From Ligustrum vulgare (lineage: Eukaryota > Streptophyta > Magnoliopsida > Lamiales > Oleaceae): a stretch of DNA of 64,000 bases. Below, in pieces: positions 1-11,691 of this stretch. The position numbers and the translations under genes are program-made. The DNA lies in assembly GCA_963555705.1 (NCBI GenBank), contig OY743180.1, forward strand, positions 37,852,129 through 37,916,128, read 5' to 3'. Position 1 is the first letter of the stretch; each line of letters opens with the position of its first letter. A model generated the notes under the pieces. That model did not search any database and had not been told where the DNA came from. It worked only from the letters and a program-made list of their open reading frames with translations.

Positions 1-1436
1 TAATTAATTATCGAGATGTTATAGTTCTAACCTTATTTGAACAATCAAGTTGAGATGATTTATTATCTAAACTAAAATAGAAAACTAAACTAAATAAAAG
101 CAAGAGAAAAGATTACTGACGTAAATTTTCTAAATTGATGTTTGTAAGTGTTGGGACATCCAATTTCACATAGTCAATACTTATAATTCCATTTATCTAG
201 TTTTATTCCTATTAATGTGTTCGATCGAATTCACTTATGCACATGAAATTCCCCTCTCGAGTTTAAATCAACTCTACCTGATCAGTCAACTGTGTTTCTA
301 GACAGCATGTAATAATAATTAGGTGCATGGAATACAATAATTCTTGTGGCGATCGTAATAATAATAAAAGTAAATATCTATCTTTTATCCAATTACCAGA
401 TTTTATTCCTAAATCTAGTTTGTTAGCTCACCTCTTAAATTATGAAAATAACTTATTAAATCAATGAATTAGTCACGAATTAATTTATGCATTATGCATA
501 AAATAAAATCAACACATGCAACGAAAGTGCAAATCTAGAATTAAAGAATTAAAAGCGTAAAACAAAGCCACATCGAATATCCCAACTATTAAATTAGTAT
601 TTCATCAATAAAAAAATAAAAATGCAGTAAGAATCCAAACTACGCATGTTGAGTTTATCAATGTAACAAAGAAAAGAAAATCTTGCACCAAGTATTTCGC
701 TCCCTGCTGATAATCTTCAATTCTTAAGCCTTTGCCTTCAATTTCCTCCCAAGAATTTTGATTTAAGATCGCGAGGTTATGATGCGTTTAAGCTATTCAA
801 AGGTTGGAAATTTCGTACCCGGGAGGTTGCTTATATAGTTGGAGAAGAACCCTAATATAATAAGAGAGAAATTAGGTCAAAAAAGGGCCCATGGACCAAA
901 ACCTCCGCTGGGCCAAGAAGACTGCGTGGCCGCACAGTAGGGATTATGGTGGCTACGCAGGCTATTGAATTTTGGTTATGTAGACTTGGCGGGTGAACGC
1001 GCGGCCAGCAAGTAAATAAGGTGTGGTCGCGTAGAAGAAATATTCCAACGAGATTTTCATCTTTCACATATATATAAGTAGGTCCCCAAATCTTTAATTG
1101 CACTTGAGTTCTTCAACTTCTAATTGCATCAAATTGGTACTCATACTCCCATATCTCTTCAATTTACTCAATTCAACAATCAACTGCTACAATTGAGCCC
1201 TCGATCCTTGATTTCTTGCACTTAGCTCCTCTTGGCTTTCCTGGTTGACATCATCAACTTCCATTTTGTCCAATTTAGCTCCAATTATCATCCAAAAGAT
1301 CATTTTTTTCCATCAATTGCCTCATTCATGCGATTTTGGGATAAATTTTGAAATATAAACATATAAAAAACAATTTAAGTATAATTTATTCAAAACCGAC
1401 AATATAATATTCTAACCTATACATATACACTTATCA
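1..1436 (-). repeat. Element A 3' LTR (left copy, truncated by window edge)
   Basis: Homologous to 19090-20551 and, more distantly, to the LTRs of B and D. The plus-strand end reads ...CACTTATCA, i.e. the minus-strand LTR begins TGATAAGTG, as in B and in the LTR at 46764. A minus-strand TATA box (TATATAAG) lies at 831-838. Upstream of it in the transcription sense are four CpG-containing imperfect palindromes centred near 929, 952, 1004 and 1026, i.e. two pairs spaced 22-23 bp and 75 bp apart. The short ORF at 852-1103 is chance. Confidence 0.8.
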
Positions 1437-2201
1437 AATACCCCTAAACTAGAATTATTATTCGTCCTCGAACAAAGTAAAACTAAACTAATGAATAAAG
1501 ATAAAATAGCAATTATTTTTGTCATGTCAACTTATTTACCATATGCATCAAAAACCCAGATCAAAATATACTCTAGCACTGAACTTTGAACAACTCAATA
1601 AAATAATTCTAGTTATCCCATGCTAGACTTTCAAGTGTGTGTGTGAATAGGCATAGTCAAATGCATACTCATGCAAGAACATACTTAACATAGTGTTGCT
1701 AATTATGTGCAAGCAAAGTCGAATCCCATGTAGTCAACCCATGATATTCTAATGATTTTCCTTACAACACTCATGGATAATCACAACTTACTACTTTTCT
1801 CTCAAATCCCACGGTTCCCTCTATTATGGTTTCTAGACATTTGTATATTTTGCATTTTTCACACCAGATAGTCTGGTTTAGATATATTCATACACAACAA
1901 ATCGATGCTAAGCAATTCCCAATTTCACACCTCTAATTTCTAAAGTTCAAGTCAACAAAGCTAATACCATGCACTTTATTATTTTATGAAAGAATTTTTC
2001 TTTTCTATTATCCTTTTCTTTTACCATCTTTGTGTAATAATTTTCTTATTTGCTTTCTATGTGATCTCTTTATCGAGTTTTGGGTCAATGACTCCCAAGC
2101 CAAACAACTTTAGGGCACCAGGTTCAGAGAACCCTTCAAACTTAATTACCCGAGTCACAAAGGCAACAAAGAAAAGTTAAAGATGTGATGTTGTCTTATG
2201 T
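1437..2201 (-). other. Element A internal 3' region with purine tract and conserved antisense frame
   Basis: No gag or pol is visible. The first bases (CCCCTAAACTAG on plus) are the complement of the polypurine tract next to the 3' LTR. The stretch is homologous to 43416-44300 in D and, inverted, to 28860-29657 in B, and includes a short GT repeat near 1636. At 2021-2113 the plus strand (antisense to the element) reads a 30-codon frame ending EFWVNDSQAKQL-stop that is also present in B and D; see findings. A1 inserted at the end of this stretch. Confidence 0.6.
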
Positions 2202-2206
2202 GTAAG

Positions 2207-3082
2207 TGATGCAAACCACGTAGCAATTGTAGCTACGCAACCCATAAATTATTGGAATCGACCCAAGAACGCAAAAGAATCACGATTTCGAGATTGATTC
2301 AAATTAATTGAACTAAGCAACCAACACAATCAATAGATATGCTGACCTCTTGATCACAATGAAAATAAATCTCACCCAAGATTTGAACAAACAAGATTAA
2401 CTCGCAAGTTCGGATTTTATTCAATAAAGAATAAAGTATGAAAGCAAATTGCCTCTCAATAATAATATCAAAGTTGTCTATGAATAATGAAAATTACATC
2501 CCTATAAATAGGGTCAAAAACTAGGTTAAGAGATTTAATTATACTAGGAAACAATTAGCTAAAAATAAGGAAATAAAAATTAACCTAAAATTACGCGTAT
2601 ATGTTTTTACGGCCGTGACCCTTCCCTTTACGGCCGTTACTTGGTTTCTGTTTAATAGTTACGGCCGTGACATAATTATTTACGGCCGTAATTCTTATTT
2701 CTGAAAATCTCGTTCTTTGACCCGAGGCTTCGTTACGGCCGTGATAAAAGCTTCTTACGACCGTAAGTCCAATTTCTTCAAATTCTCAATTTTCAGCAGT
2801 GAGCTCTTCACGGCCGTAAGAATTACGGGTTACGGCCGTGAATTTTGAAACTTTGCAATTTTCTTCGACGGCTTGAATGATGTTGATCCACTCATCGTTT
2901 TGGCTCGGTCCCAACATGGAACTTGCTTCTTTTGATGACACGAACATTGTTTTGGCCATTGTTTCTTGAACTAACTTGTCCATTGCTTCATGGACCTATT
3001 TATTTGCAATCGAGTCATCGGTCCTCCTTTGATCTTCAACGGATCTTTGTGCGGGCTTGTATCCGTGGTCTGGATCATATCA
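2207..3082 (-). repeat. A1 3' LTR (left copy)
   Basis: Matches 8107-8983 with an offset of 5900 and about a dozen differences, several clustered near 2990-3030. The plus strand starts TGATGC and ends ATATCA. The pol frame enters the LTR at its right end (TTDTSPHKDPLKIKGG and onward). An AT-rich TATA-like element (CCTATAAATAGGG, nearly symmetric) lies at 2500-2513, and eight palindromic sites lie between it and the coding tail. Confidence 0.92.
2607..2841 (-). promoter_or_regulatory. U3 array of paired ACGGCCGT palindromes (A1 3' LTR)
   Basis: Eight copies of the 8-bp core ACGGCCGT (or ACGACCGT at 2757) start at 2609, 2630, 2661, 2682, 2735, 2757, 2810 and 2832. They fall into four pairs with internal spacing of 21, 21, 22 and 22 bp. 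The full site is close to the 12-bp palindrome TTACGGCCGTAA. In the minus-strand transcription sense the array lies about 95 bp upstream of the TATA-like box at 2500-2513, as expected for an enhancer in U3. No known factor is assigned. Confidence 0.75.
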
Positions 3083-4390
3083 TCCCCTCCCTCTTCGAAA
3101 GGATTCGACCTCGAATCTGTACCTGCATCAAACGGAGATAGATCAGAAACATTAAATGAAGCCGAAACATTATACTCACCAGGAAGATCTAATTTATAGG
3201 CATTGTTGTTGATCCTTTCAATCACTTGGAATGGACCATCTCCTCACGGTTGTAACTTTGACTTGCGTTGTTCTGGAAACCACTCCTTTCTCAAATGTAC
3301 CCAAACCCAATCACCGGGCTCAAATATGACGCCTTTTCTCCCCTTGTTAGCCTGCGATGCATAATGTTCATTTTTCTTTTCAATCGCCAACCTCACTTTG
3401 TCGTGAAGTGATTTAACCATCTCAGCCTTTTTCTTTCCATCTAAACTACTACGTTCATTCACAAGTAAAGGAATTAAATCCAATGGTGTTAGCGGATTAA
3501 AACCATAAACAATTTCAAATGGTGAATAAGAAGTAGTAGAATGTATAGTCCTATTATATGCAAATTAAATAAATGGTAAACACTCTTCCCAATTTTTCAA
3601 ATTTTTATTGATTATGGTGCGCAACAATTGGGTCATTGTCCTATTTACTACCTCGGTCTGTCCATCGGTCTGTGGGTGACAAGTTGTAGAAAAAAGTAGT
3701 TTTGTTCCTAGTTTGTTCCACAAGACTCTCCAAAAATGACTAAGGAATTTAACATCCCTATCCGAGACTATACTTTTAGGCACCCCATGTAAGCGCACGA
3801 CTTCCCGAAAGAAAATTTCAGCTATGTTAGTAGCATCATCAGTTTTGTGGCATGGTATGAAATGTGTCATTTTGCTAAAGAGATCTACTACCACAAAAAT
3901 TGAATCTCTTCCCTTCTTAGTCCTTAGGTAGTCCCAAATCAAAATCCATAGAGATATCGACCCAAGGTTCACTAGGGACGGGTAAAGGCATATATAATCC
4001 ATGGGGTTTAATCCTAGATTTAGCCTTCTTACTAGTAATGCATCTATTACAAACCCGAACCACATCAATCTTCATCTTAGGCCAATAGAAATGTTCACTT
4101 AGGATTTCAATGGTCTTTTTAACACCAAAATGACCCATTAAACCTCCACTATGGGCCTCTCTCACAAGTAACTCCCTCATTGAACACCTAGGAACACACA
4201 ATTTATTTTCTCGAAATAAATAATCATCATGTTTAAAGAACCTATCCATAGCCCCTTTACCACATAATTCATAAATATTAGAAAAGTCCAGATCACTAGC
4301 ATACATGTCCTTAATGTATTCAAATCCAAGTAATTTAGAATTTAAAGAATTTAAAAGAACATACCTTCGAGACAATGCATCTGCCACCAC
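2971..4390 (-). pseudogene. A1 integrase and pol C-terminal tail, broken
   Basis: The reading starts in the RNase H end (VADALSRR) and runs through an HHCC zinc-binding region ([12 protein letters not shown] ... CNRCITSK, near 4060-4180). The DDE core follows: first Asp in ISMDF, second in [11 protein letters not shown], Glu in [13 protein letters not shown]. The C-terminal part ([39 protein letters not shown] in separate pieces) ends in a tail read inside the 3' LTR. Breaks: a frameshift near 3920 after DLGLPKD, a stop after CLPFI near 3565 and a CGA-to-TGA type stop after KLQP near 3243. Compared with the nearly intact A2 copy this is clearly the same gene. It would have inserted the cDNA into the genome. 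Confidence 0.9.
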
Positions 4391-5354
4391 ATTTTCCTTA
4401 CCTTGTTTGTATCAGATGACATAGGGAAATGTTTCGATGAATTCTACCAACCTTGCATGTCTCTTACTCAGCTTAGCTTGACCCCTCAAATGCTTCAAGG
4501 ATTCATGATCAGTGTGTATCACGAACTCCCGTGGCCATAAGTAATGTTGCCATGTCTCCAAAGCGCGCACAAGTGAGTATAACTCCTTGTCATATGTGGG
4601 GTAATTAAGTGCAGCCCCTTTTAGTTTTTCACTAAAATAGGCGATTGGCCTTTGATCCTGCATTAAAACAGCTCCAATGCCTAGCCCTGAGGCATCACAT
4701 TCAATCTCAAAAGCCTTGTCAAAGTTAGGAAGTGATAAAACCGGTGCTTTACACAACATATTTTTGATTGTTTCAAATGCATGTTCCTGTTCTACTCCCC
4801 ATTTAAAACCTACACTTTTTTTGACAATTTTTGTGAGTGGTGTGGCAATCGTGCTAAAATTTTTAACAAAGCGCCTATAAAAACTAGCCAAGCCATGAAA
4901 ACTCCTAATCTCAGTTATGCTTTTAGGTGTTGGCCATTCTTTAATAGCTTTGACTTTTTCTTCATCTACTTCTATTCCTTTAGCACTAACCACATAGCCA
5001 AGAAACACAACTTTTTCCATGATTCATTAAACGCATAAATGTGCTAGGTGCATTAGTAAGCCCAAAAGGCATTACTAACTATTCATACATGCCATACTTA
5101 GTTTTAAAAGCAGTTTTCCACTCCTCTCCTTCTTTCATTCGAATTTGATGATAACCACTCTTAAGGTCAATTTTACTAAATATGCTAGAACCATGCAATT
5201 CATCCAACATATCATCTAACCTAGGAATAGGATGACGATACTTTACCGTTATGTTGTTGATGGCCCTACAATCAACACACATTCTCCAAGTTCCGTCCTT
5301 TTTAGGTACAAGTAATACGGGGACAGCACATGAACTCATACTTTCCCTTATATA
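4391..5354 (-). pseudogene. A1 reverse transcriptase / RNase H, active site deleted
   Basis: N-terminal RT is recognisable ([49 protein letters not shown]). At about 5020 the sequence jumps from FMRLMN directly to [12 protein letters not shown]. Compared with A2 this removes about 55 codons, including the YFDD catalytic motif. RNase H follows with its acidic residues in place ([29 protein letters not shown]). Stops interrupt the frame near 5354 (DLMSK-stop), 5078 (where A2 has Trp in [10 protein letters not shown]) and 4411 (YVI-stop-YKQGKEN). The protein cannot polymerise DNA. Confidence 0.92.
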
Positions 5355-6466
5355 TCATTTGCTCATCAAGTCCTCCACTTGCCTTTGAAGCTCCTTCGTC
5401 TCCTCGGGGTTACTTCGATAAGCGGGGCGGTTCGGAATGACTGCTCCAGGTACAAAATCAATTTGATGTTCAATACCTCGAATGGGTGGTAACCCACTAG
5501 GTATGTCATCGGGAAATACATCGTCAAATTCCTGCAAGAGAGAAATAGACAAACTAGGGAGGGATTTGTTAGTTTCATCAAATGCAAGGAATGATTCCTT
5601 GTATAGCAGAAGGACCATTGGCCGTTCTTCCATGAATGCTTTCTTGACTTCACTCCTTTTTACGTAGAAACTCATTTTTCTTTCTTTTCTAGAACTCTTC
5701 GCTCCCTCTCCTTTTTCTGAGGTATGTACCATAACACTCCTTTTTTCTCTCGCCTCTCCTTTTTCTGGAGTCGTGGCTCCAACTCTCTTTTCCTCTCCTT
5801 TTTCTGAGGTCGTGGCCTCAACTCTCTTTCTCTCATTTTCCCTCACTCTTTTTTCTTCATCATTTTTCAATTTTATTTGATCTTCATACACTTGTGACGG
5901 CGTCAATGGTGCAAGTGTAATGGTTTTTCCCCCTTTGGTAAAGCTATACCTATTTTTATACCCATCATGCATTACCTTCCTATCATATTGCCCAGGTCTA
6001 CCCAACAAAATGTGCCCGGCATGCATAGGAACCACATCGCACATAACATCATCCACGTAGCTACCAATAGAAAAACTCATCAACACCCTCCTATTCACCT
6101 TAATTTCTCCACTATCATTTAACCATTGAAGCCTATAAGGTTGAGGATGTTTTAATAAAGGTAATCCTAATTTTTCAACAAGTGTAGTACTAGCGACGTT
6201 AGGGCAACTACCACCATCAATAATCATACTACATACCTTGTTATTAATACGACATCGTGTATGGAATATGTTCTCCCGTTGTTTTTCCAAATCATCCGTG
6301 TTAATTTGAGCACTAAGAGCTCGCCTTGCCACTAATAACTCGCCATGCTCCCCGGATAATATATCCTCATCATCACATATTTCCTCCAACGCCGGCATAT
6401 CGCTATAATCCTCTTCCTCACTATCACTCTCCATGGTTCCAGCCTTTCGCACAAGTACCACTCGCC
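5355..6466 (-). pseudogene. A1 aspartic protease and protease-RT linker
   Basis: A 382-residue open frame (to 6503 including the zinc knuckle end). After an acidic segment (ESDSEEEDYSDMPALEE) it has the retropepsin core IFHTRCRINNKVCSMIIDGG with the Asp-Gly-Gly active site usual for this group, then GHILLGRPGQYDRKV. Residues about 215-290 form a Lys/Glu-rich linker with a repeated unit ending in T(S/P)EKGE (three or four copies). The start of RT follows ([16 protein letters not shown], then IEHQIDFVPGAVIPNRPAYR). This part is the best preserved region of A1, but it is cut off by the stop at 5354. It would have processed the Gag-Pol precursor. Confidence 0.88.
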
Positions 6467-7517
6467 TATTAGGACATTGAGATGCCACATGTCCTCTCCC
6501 CAAACATTTGAAGCATTAAATGTCTCTACTCCTAGATGGTTGATGTTCCCTTTTAGGTACGAGTTTATTAGCTTGTTCCTCCTTCCCTTTTGGTGCCTCA
6601 AACTTCCCTTTTGGTGCTTCAAACTTCCCTTTAGGAACAGCCCCATCTCCTTTACTTTCCCACTTCGGCTTCCAAGAAGAATTAGAACCAGATTGATACC
6701 TTGTTGTTCCCTTTTTCTTTATTTGCTTTTCCGCCTTTATAGCCATGTGCAACATATCTTCCATCTCCAAATAATGTTGTAGTTCAACAACATTAGCTAT
6801 ATCCCTATTCAACCCATTCAAGAATCGAGCCATCGTAGCCTCCCTATCCTCTTCTACATTAGCTCTAATCATCAACATCTCCATCTCCTTATGATAATCC
6901 TCCACACTCTTTGATCCTTGGTATAGACTTTGTAATTTTTGATGAAGCTCCCGATGGTAATGACTAGGAACGAACCTCTTTCTCATGATAGCTTTTAACT
7001 CATCCCAAGTAATAACGGGCCTCTCGCGATTCCTCCTCCTAGAAGTCACCAATTGATCCCACCAAGTAATAGCGTAATCGGAGAATTCAAGTACAGCTAC
7101 CTTAACCTTTTTCTCTTCCGAATAAGTGTAGCAATTGAAAATTAATTCCATCTTCTTTTCCCATTCTAGGTATGCTTCCGGATCACTCCTACCCTTGAAT
7201 GACGAAATTGTCATTTTGATGTTGCACATACTACCATCCATTCTATCGCCACCAAGATCTCTATCCCTTCTTCCATTCCTAATCCCTCTATCCAAAATTG
7301 CTCTATCATCAAAATCACTACCTTCTTCATTCTCATCGATCCCCTCTATTCTACGACCTTGCCCATCTTGCCTACGGGCATTAGGCACTTCCCGAGGTTG
7401 CTCAAGCCTTTATAACCTACCTAACACATCCCCAGACAACCGCTCAAACCCTTGTACCATCTCTTCCGTCATGTTGACTCGATCGTTATTTTTTGTAGTA
7501 GAAGATTGTTCAGACAT
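6467..7517 (-). pseudogene. A1 gag (capsid) with zinc knuckle, two stops
   Basis: The likely start is Met at 7517 (MSEQSSTTKNNDRVN). A stop at 7410-7412 interrupts it; the main open frame resumes and runs from Met at 7388 to 6516. It contains the retrotransposon Gag domain (NIKMTISSFKGRSDPEAYL, WWDQLVTSRRRNRERPVITW, RKRFVPSHYHRELHQKL). It also has a short tandem peptide repeat (PKGKFEA twice, then PKGKEEQ) and a basic end. After a second stop where Lys is expected comes the CCHC knuckle CFKCLGRGHVASQC near 6470-6515. Gag forms the virus-like particle and binds the RNA. Confidence 0.9.
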
Positions 7518-8092
7518 CCTAAAACTAAATATTATATGCCTCACGTGTATTTCGCTCGTATATCACTCAAATTTGGCTTTTACCCTCTATTGATCTCAAC
7601 TCTCTGCCTTTTTCCACTCAATGGCTTTCACCCCAATTGCTTCAAAGAACGAACCCGAACTCAAACAAGTTTAAGCCCGAATGATTCAAATCGAGTAAGA
7701 GTGAGAATTTTATGAACTATTTGGAAAACTTGAAGAAGATCTTTAGATAATGGAATTTGACTCGATATAGAACTTGACACTTTTTATGGAAACTAAGATT
7801 GAGTCAAGAATATATTTCTTGAAATCAAATAACAGCTATTTTTTTTTCTTGGACTTGGAATTTTCGTTTTTTTTTTTTTTTTTTTTTTTTAGATTTCTCG
7901 AAAATTCAACTTCGAGAAAGACGAAACAAACGAAATTTAATTTGGATAACAAACGAAGGAAATAACGACTATTAAATTTTTTTGTGACACTTTTTTGATT
8001 AAGGACTCAAGAATTGGAAGAACACGAAGAAAAAGATTAAATAAGACTCAAGAAAACAAAACAAAGATATAACCTTGATTTTTGGAGCCTAA

Positions 8093-8104
8093 GCTCTGAT
8101 AGCA
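8093..8104 (-). other. A1 primer-binding site (tRNA-iMet)
   Basis: The minus strand reads TGCTATCAGAGC, one mismatch from the plant initiator-Met complement TGGTATCAGAGC, separated from the LTR by two bases. This fixes the 5' LTR as the right copy. Confidence 0.88.
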
Positions 8105-8106
8105 GA

Positions 8107-8983
8107 TGATGCAAACCACGTAGCAATTGTAGCTACGCAACCCATAAATTATTGGAATCGACCCAAGAACGCAAAAGAATCACGATTTCGAGATTGATTC
8201 AAATTAATTGAACTAAGCAACCAACACAATCAATAGATATGCTGACCTCTTGATCACAATGAAAATAAATCTCACCCAAGATTTGAACAAACAAGATTAA
8301 CTCGTAAGTTCGGATTTTATTCAATAAAGAATAAAGTATGAAAGCAAATTGCCTCTCAATAATAATATCAAAGTTGTCTATGAATAATGAAAATTACATC
8401 CCTATAAATAGGGTCAAAAACTAGGTTAAGAGATTTAATTATACTAGGAAACAATTAGCTAAAAATAAGGAAATAAAAATTAACCTAAAATTATGCGTAT
8501 ATGTTTTTACGGCCGTGACCCTTCCCTTTACGACCGTAACTTGGTTTCTGTTTAATAGTTACGTCCGTGACATAATTATTTACGGCCGTAATTCTTATTT
8601 CTGAAAATCTCGTTCTTTGACCCGAGGCTTCGTTACGGCCGTGATAAAAGCTTCTTACGGCCGTAAGTCCAATTTCTTCAAATTCTCAATTTTCAGCAGT
8701 GAGCTCTTCACGGCCGTAAGAATTACGGGTTACGGCCGTGAATTTTGAAACTTTGCAATTTTCTTCGACGGCTTGAATGATGTTGATCCACTCATCGTTT
8801 TGGCTCGGTCCCAACATGGAACTTGCTTCTTTTGATGACACGAACATTGTTTTGGCCATTGTTTCTTGAACTAACTTGTCCATTGCTTCATTGGCCCTCT
8901 TTGATTGCAATCGAGTCATCAGTCCTCCTTTGATCTTCAACGGATCTTTGTGCGGGCTTGTATCCGTGGTCTGGATCACATCC
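8107..8983 (-). repeat. A1 5' LTR (right copy)
   Basis: Starts TGATGC on plus exactly 5900 bp from the left copy. The last bases (GGATCACATCC) differ from the left copy (GGATCATATCATCC) by three missing bases, so the boundary is uncertain by about 3 bp; GTAAG follows. Palindromic sites correspond one for one with the left LTR, except that two cores are ACGACCGT and ACGTCCGT. Confidence 0.9.
8507..8741 (-). promoter_or_regulatory. U3 array of paired ACGGCCGT palindromes (A1 5' LTR)
   Basis: Same eight positions as in the left LTR shifted by 5900, with six exact ACGGCCGT cores. This is the copy that would drive transcription of A1. Confidence 0.72.
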
Positions 8984-8988
8984 GTAAG

Positions 8989-11691
8989 TCCTCTCTCCAT
9001 TAAACTTTCTAATTGACCCATGTGACGAGCTTTGCGATGATAACTCCCAATTCAATTGAATTTAGAGTATTTGGTTTTAACACCTTACAAGCTTACTTGC
9101 TCGAGTCAAAAAGGTTATGAAGAGTGGAATAAGACTTTTATTCTTTCTGTTTTTATGCTAGTGCTGGCTTATACCCGTTGACCAAACCCCTTCAACCAAA
9201 AGTGCAAAATTGAGAACCAACAGGCCCTCAACCCATCAACACATGCATATACTAACATTTCCATCCCCAAACTGGCTTGGTTCTAATTTAGGGCTGGGAT
9301 GTTTAAAGATCTAAGTTTTGGGATTATAAAGTCATTCCTATGTTCATGTTGTATAAATACGCCCCACATGTGTCAAACACACTCTTACACAAGTAATAAT
9401 TTAACAATGGCTATGTGCTCAAGATGATGAAATTCTAACATGAATAACTAGCCAAGAGAAATCAAGTCTTTAATGTTGTCCTTTGTTCTAGCTAAGCACA
9501 AATTTAATCCAAATTATTTCCTAGGAAATAAACAAATCAACAATAATTTTAAAATTTACAAGCTTTTTTTTATCCCATAGAATCGAATGACGAATGAATG
9601 CAAAGAATGAGAATTCCAACCCCAAACTAGAAATATACATTTCCCTCAATGTATTTCACAAAGATATGATAGCTAAACAAACACATAAAAGAGGGGTTCA
9701 AATACTTCCTGGGTTTGGAGATCCATTGCGTTCACTTGAAGCTATTACCTTGAATTCGCTTGGATGTTTCGAACCTTTCTTGCAATTCCAAGTTTGGTTT
9801 GAGGTGTTTGAAGTGGTGTTTTCCTTGAAATAAGTGTTAAACAACATTAGAAGCATGAACACCATCAATAAAATGAAATAGATCGACTCTCTACCCCCAA
9901 ACTAGGAATAAGATATAAATCTGAATTCAAAACATCTTTGACTACCTATATTAGGGCCTTGACATCACCACGAAAAATTGAAATTTTCCCAATCCATATT
10001 TGGACACATGAAAGTACATAATAAGGTCTATAATATGAAAAAAATTCAAAGAAGTTTGAGTTCAATAGGGTCTTGAAACGGGATGGCAAAGTGGTTACTA
10101 AGGCTGAAAATCAGTGAAATGCCCTGCAGTGACCTTGCAGTGAGTGCTTTGTAATTCCAAATGTGTTCAAGTTGAGTTTTGAGCATTAAAGAGATGTAAA
10201 CCATTAATCAATGATACACATTTGATGTATAACATATATGAAAGGTGCACAAATTCAAAAATATTTGCATAAACTTAAAGAAAAACTCACGGTGGCATTT
10301 AATCAAACACTTGGTGCGCATTGATGAAAAACAAGGAGAATCATAGATTTGGGAACTTGGAGTTAGCCAAAAATCTTTGCCTATATATCACAATAAATTC
10401 AATCCACAATCTAGCCTAAACCCAACACCAATCATTCACAAGCTTAAAATTTCATAAATTCATGAATAGCTCAAGAATTAGCATAATTTCCCAAAGTGAA
10501 GAATTCATACATTTCATGTGATTTTTGATGTGATACAACCTGTGAATTCAACTCAAAGTAATGTGAAATTATGTCACTTGCATAGCACATGAAGTTGGGG
10601 TAAATTTTGGAAAAGAAAATGAGTTTGATGAAATTTGACAAAATACATGTTCCAATTTAAAACTGCAGAATAATGGCTCCAGACAACTGCGCGACCGCGC
10701 AGTGCATTTCTGGGAAAACTGGCATTTTAAATGTCAAAAACGTGGCCACTCAATTTGAGATGGCATGGCCACGTGGTGATCTGGCCAAAACGTAAAAAAT
10801 TCTAACTTTTTGAATTTCAAACTCAAATTTTGACCCCTAAACACCTCTTTATGCATGCACTCAACTACCTAATATGCCATCATGTCTGAGAACAACATGA
10901 CATGCTTGTGTTACTGATTCAAAACTTAAAAATCAAGCATGCAATGGGAATCATAATTTCCATAGAATGATCATTGCTATGAAAGTTCAATATGCACCAA
11001 ACTATTATTTCATGTTTTTAGGCCAGAAATTGATGATGCTCTTGATGCAAAAACTACAAAAAAGACTATGCACATATCAACCAATTCATGTGGTGTAAAG
11101 AATGTCTTGCTAATGTGATAACTCCACCATGCTAAGACTAAAACTAAAATTGGAAATAAACCCAATAGCTACTTTTAAAGCAATAAATAAAGCAAAATAA
11201 ATAAAAACCTGACTTTTTACTGTGATTGTTTAAGGAACTCTAAATAAAGCTTTTGATGACTTTCTTTGTTTGTGTCGCTTGAATTTGCTCCAATTTGAAT
11301 TTATGCACCAAAATTCGACTTTGCCCATGTCATACAAGTTGAAATCTAACTTGATTCGAACTTCAATATGTAAATTTCAATCACCTCTTCAGTGCTAATG
11401 ATGAAATCGATTTTTTCCCAGTTATTGAAGTTAGAGGATTGCATTGTAAAGTCACCACCCTTAAGTGCCTCCATGTTTATCTGCTCTTCTATTATCAACT
11501 CCTCTTTCTCCAATTGATCTTCCTCTTTAATTGAAGCTTCCTTGAGCTCGATGTCGGATTTTGAACTGTTGACAATGGTCTATGGAATTTTCATGGAAAA
11601 TATTTTATATTGGTTGATCTACTATTTTAGGTTGCTCTTCTTTTTCTTCAGCTGTTTCAACCAATTTTTCTAAGTCATCTGATCTTTTCAT
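8989..11691 (-). other. Element A internal region, non-coding
   Basis: Continuation of A after the A1 insertion. It is homologous in pieces to 44300-46200 (D) and, inverted, to 26914-28860 (B). I see no gag or pol frame; the ORF at 9594-9833 has no recognisable motif. At 10686-10703 there is a near-perfect CpG palindrome (ACTGCGCGACCGCGCAGT) of the type found in the LTRs of these elements. The part from about 11330 to 11690 is richer in codon-like sequence but not identifiable. Confidence 0.5.

Larger units (their letters stand above)
2207..8983 (-). mobile_element. Element A1: Ty3/gypsy retrotransposon (CRM-like chromovirus candidate), defective
   Basis: A complete LTR-internal-LTR structure: LTRs 2207-3082 and 8107-8983, polypurine tract 3083-3095, primer site 8093-8104, and a 5-bp target duplication GTAAG at 2202-2206 and 8984-8988. 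The uninterrupted target is preserved in element D at about 44281-44345, which confirms the insertion point. Order on the minus strand is gag, zinc knuckle, protease, RT, RNase H, integrase, as in Ty3/gypsy. LTR ends of the TGAT...ATCA type, an iMet primer site and a pol frame that continues into the 3' LTR fit the CRM clade as I know it; no chromodomain is seen. The body holds about six in-frame stops, one frameshift and a deletion that removes the RT active site, so it cannot move by itself. Confidence 0.9.

Noticed and set aside
2607..2841. Regularly spaced repeats resembling a CRISPR array
   Set aside because: Units are 8-14 bp palindromes in a plant LTR, with no spacer-size units and no cas genes.
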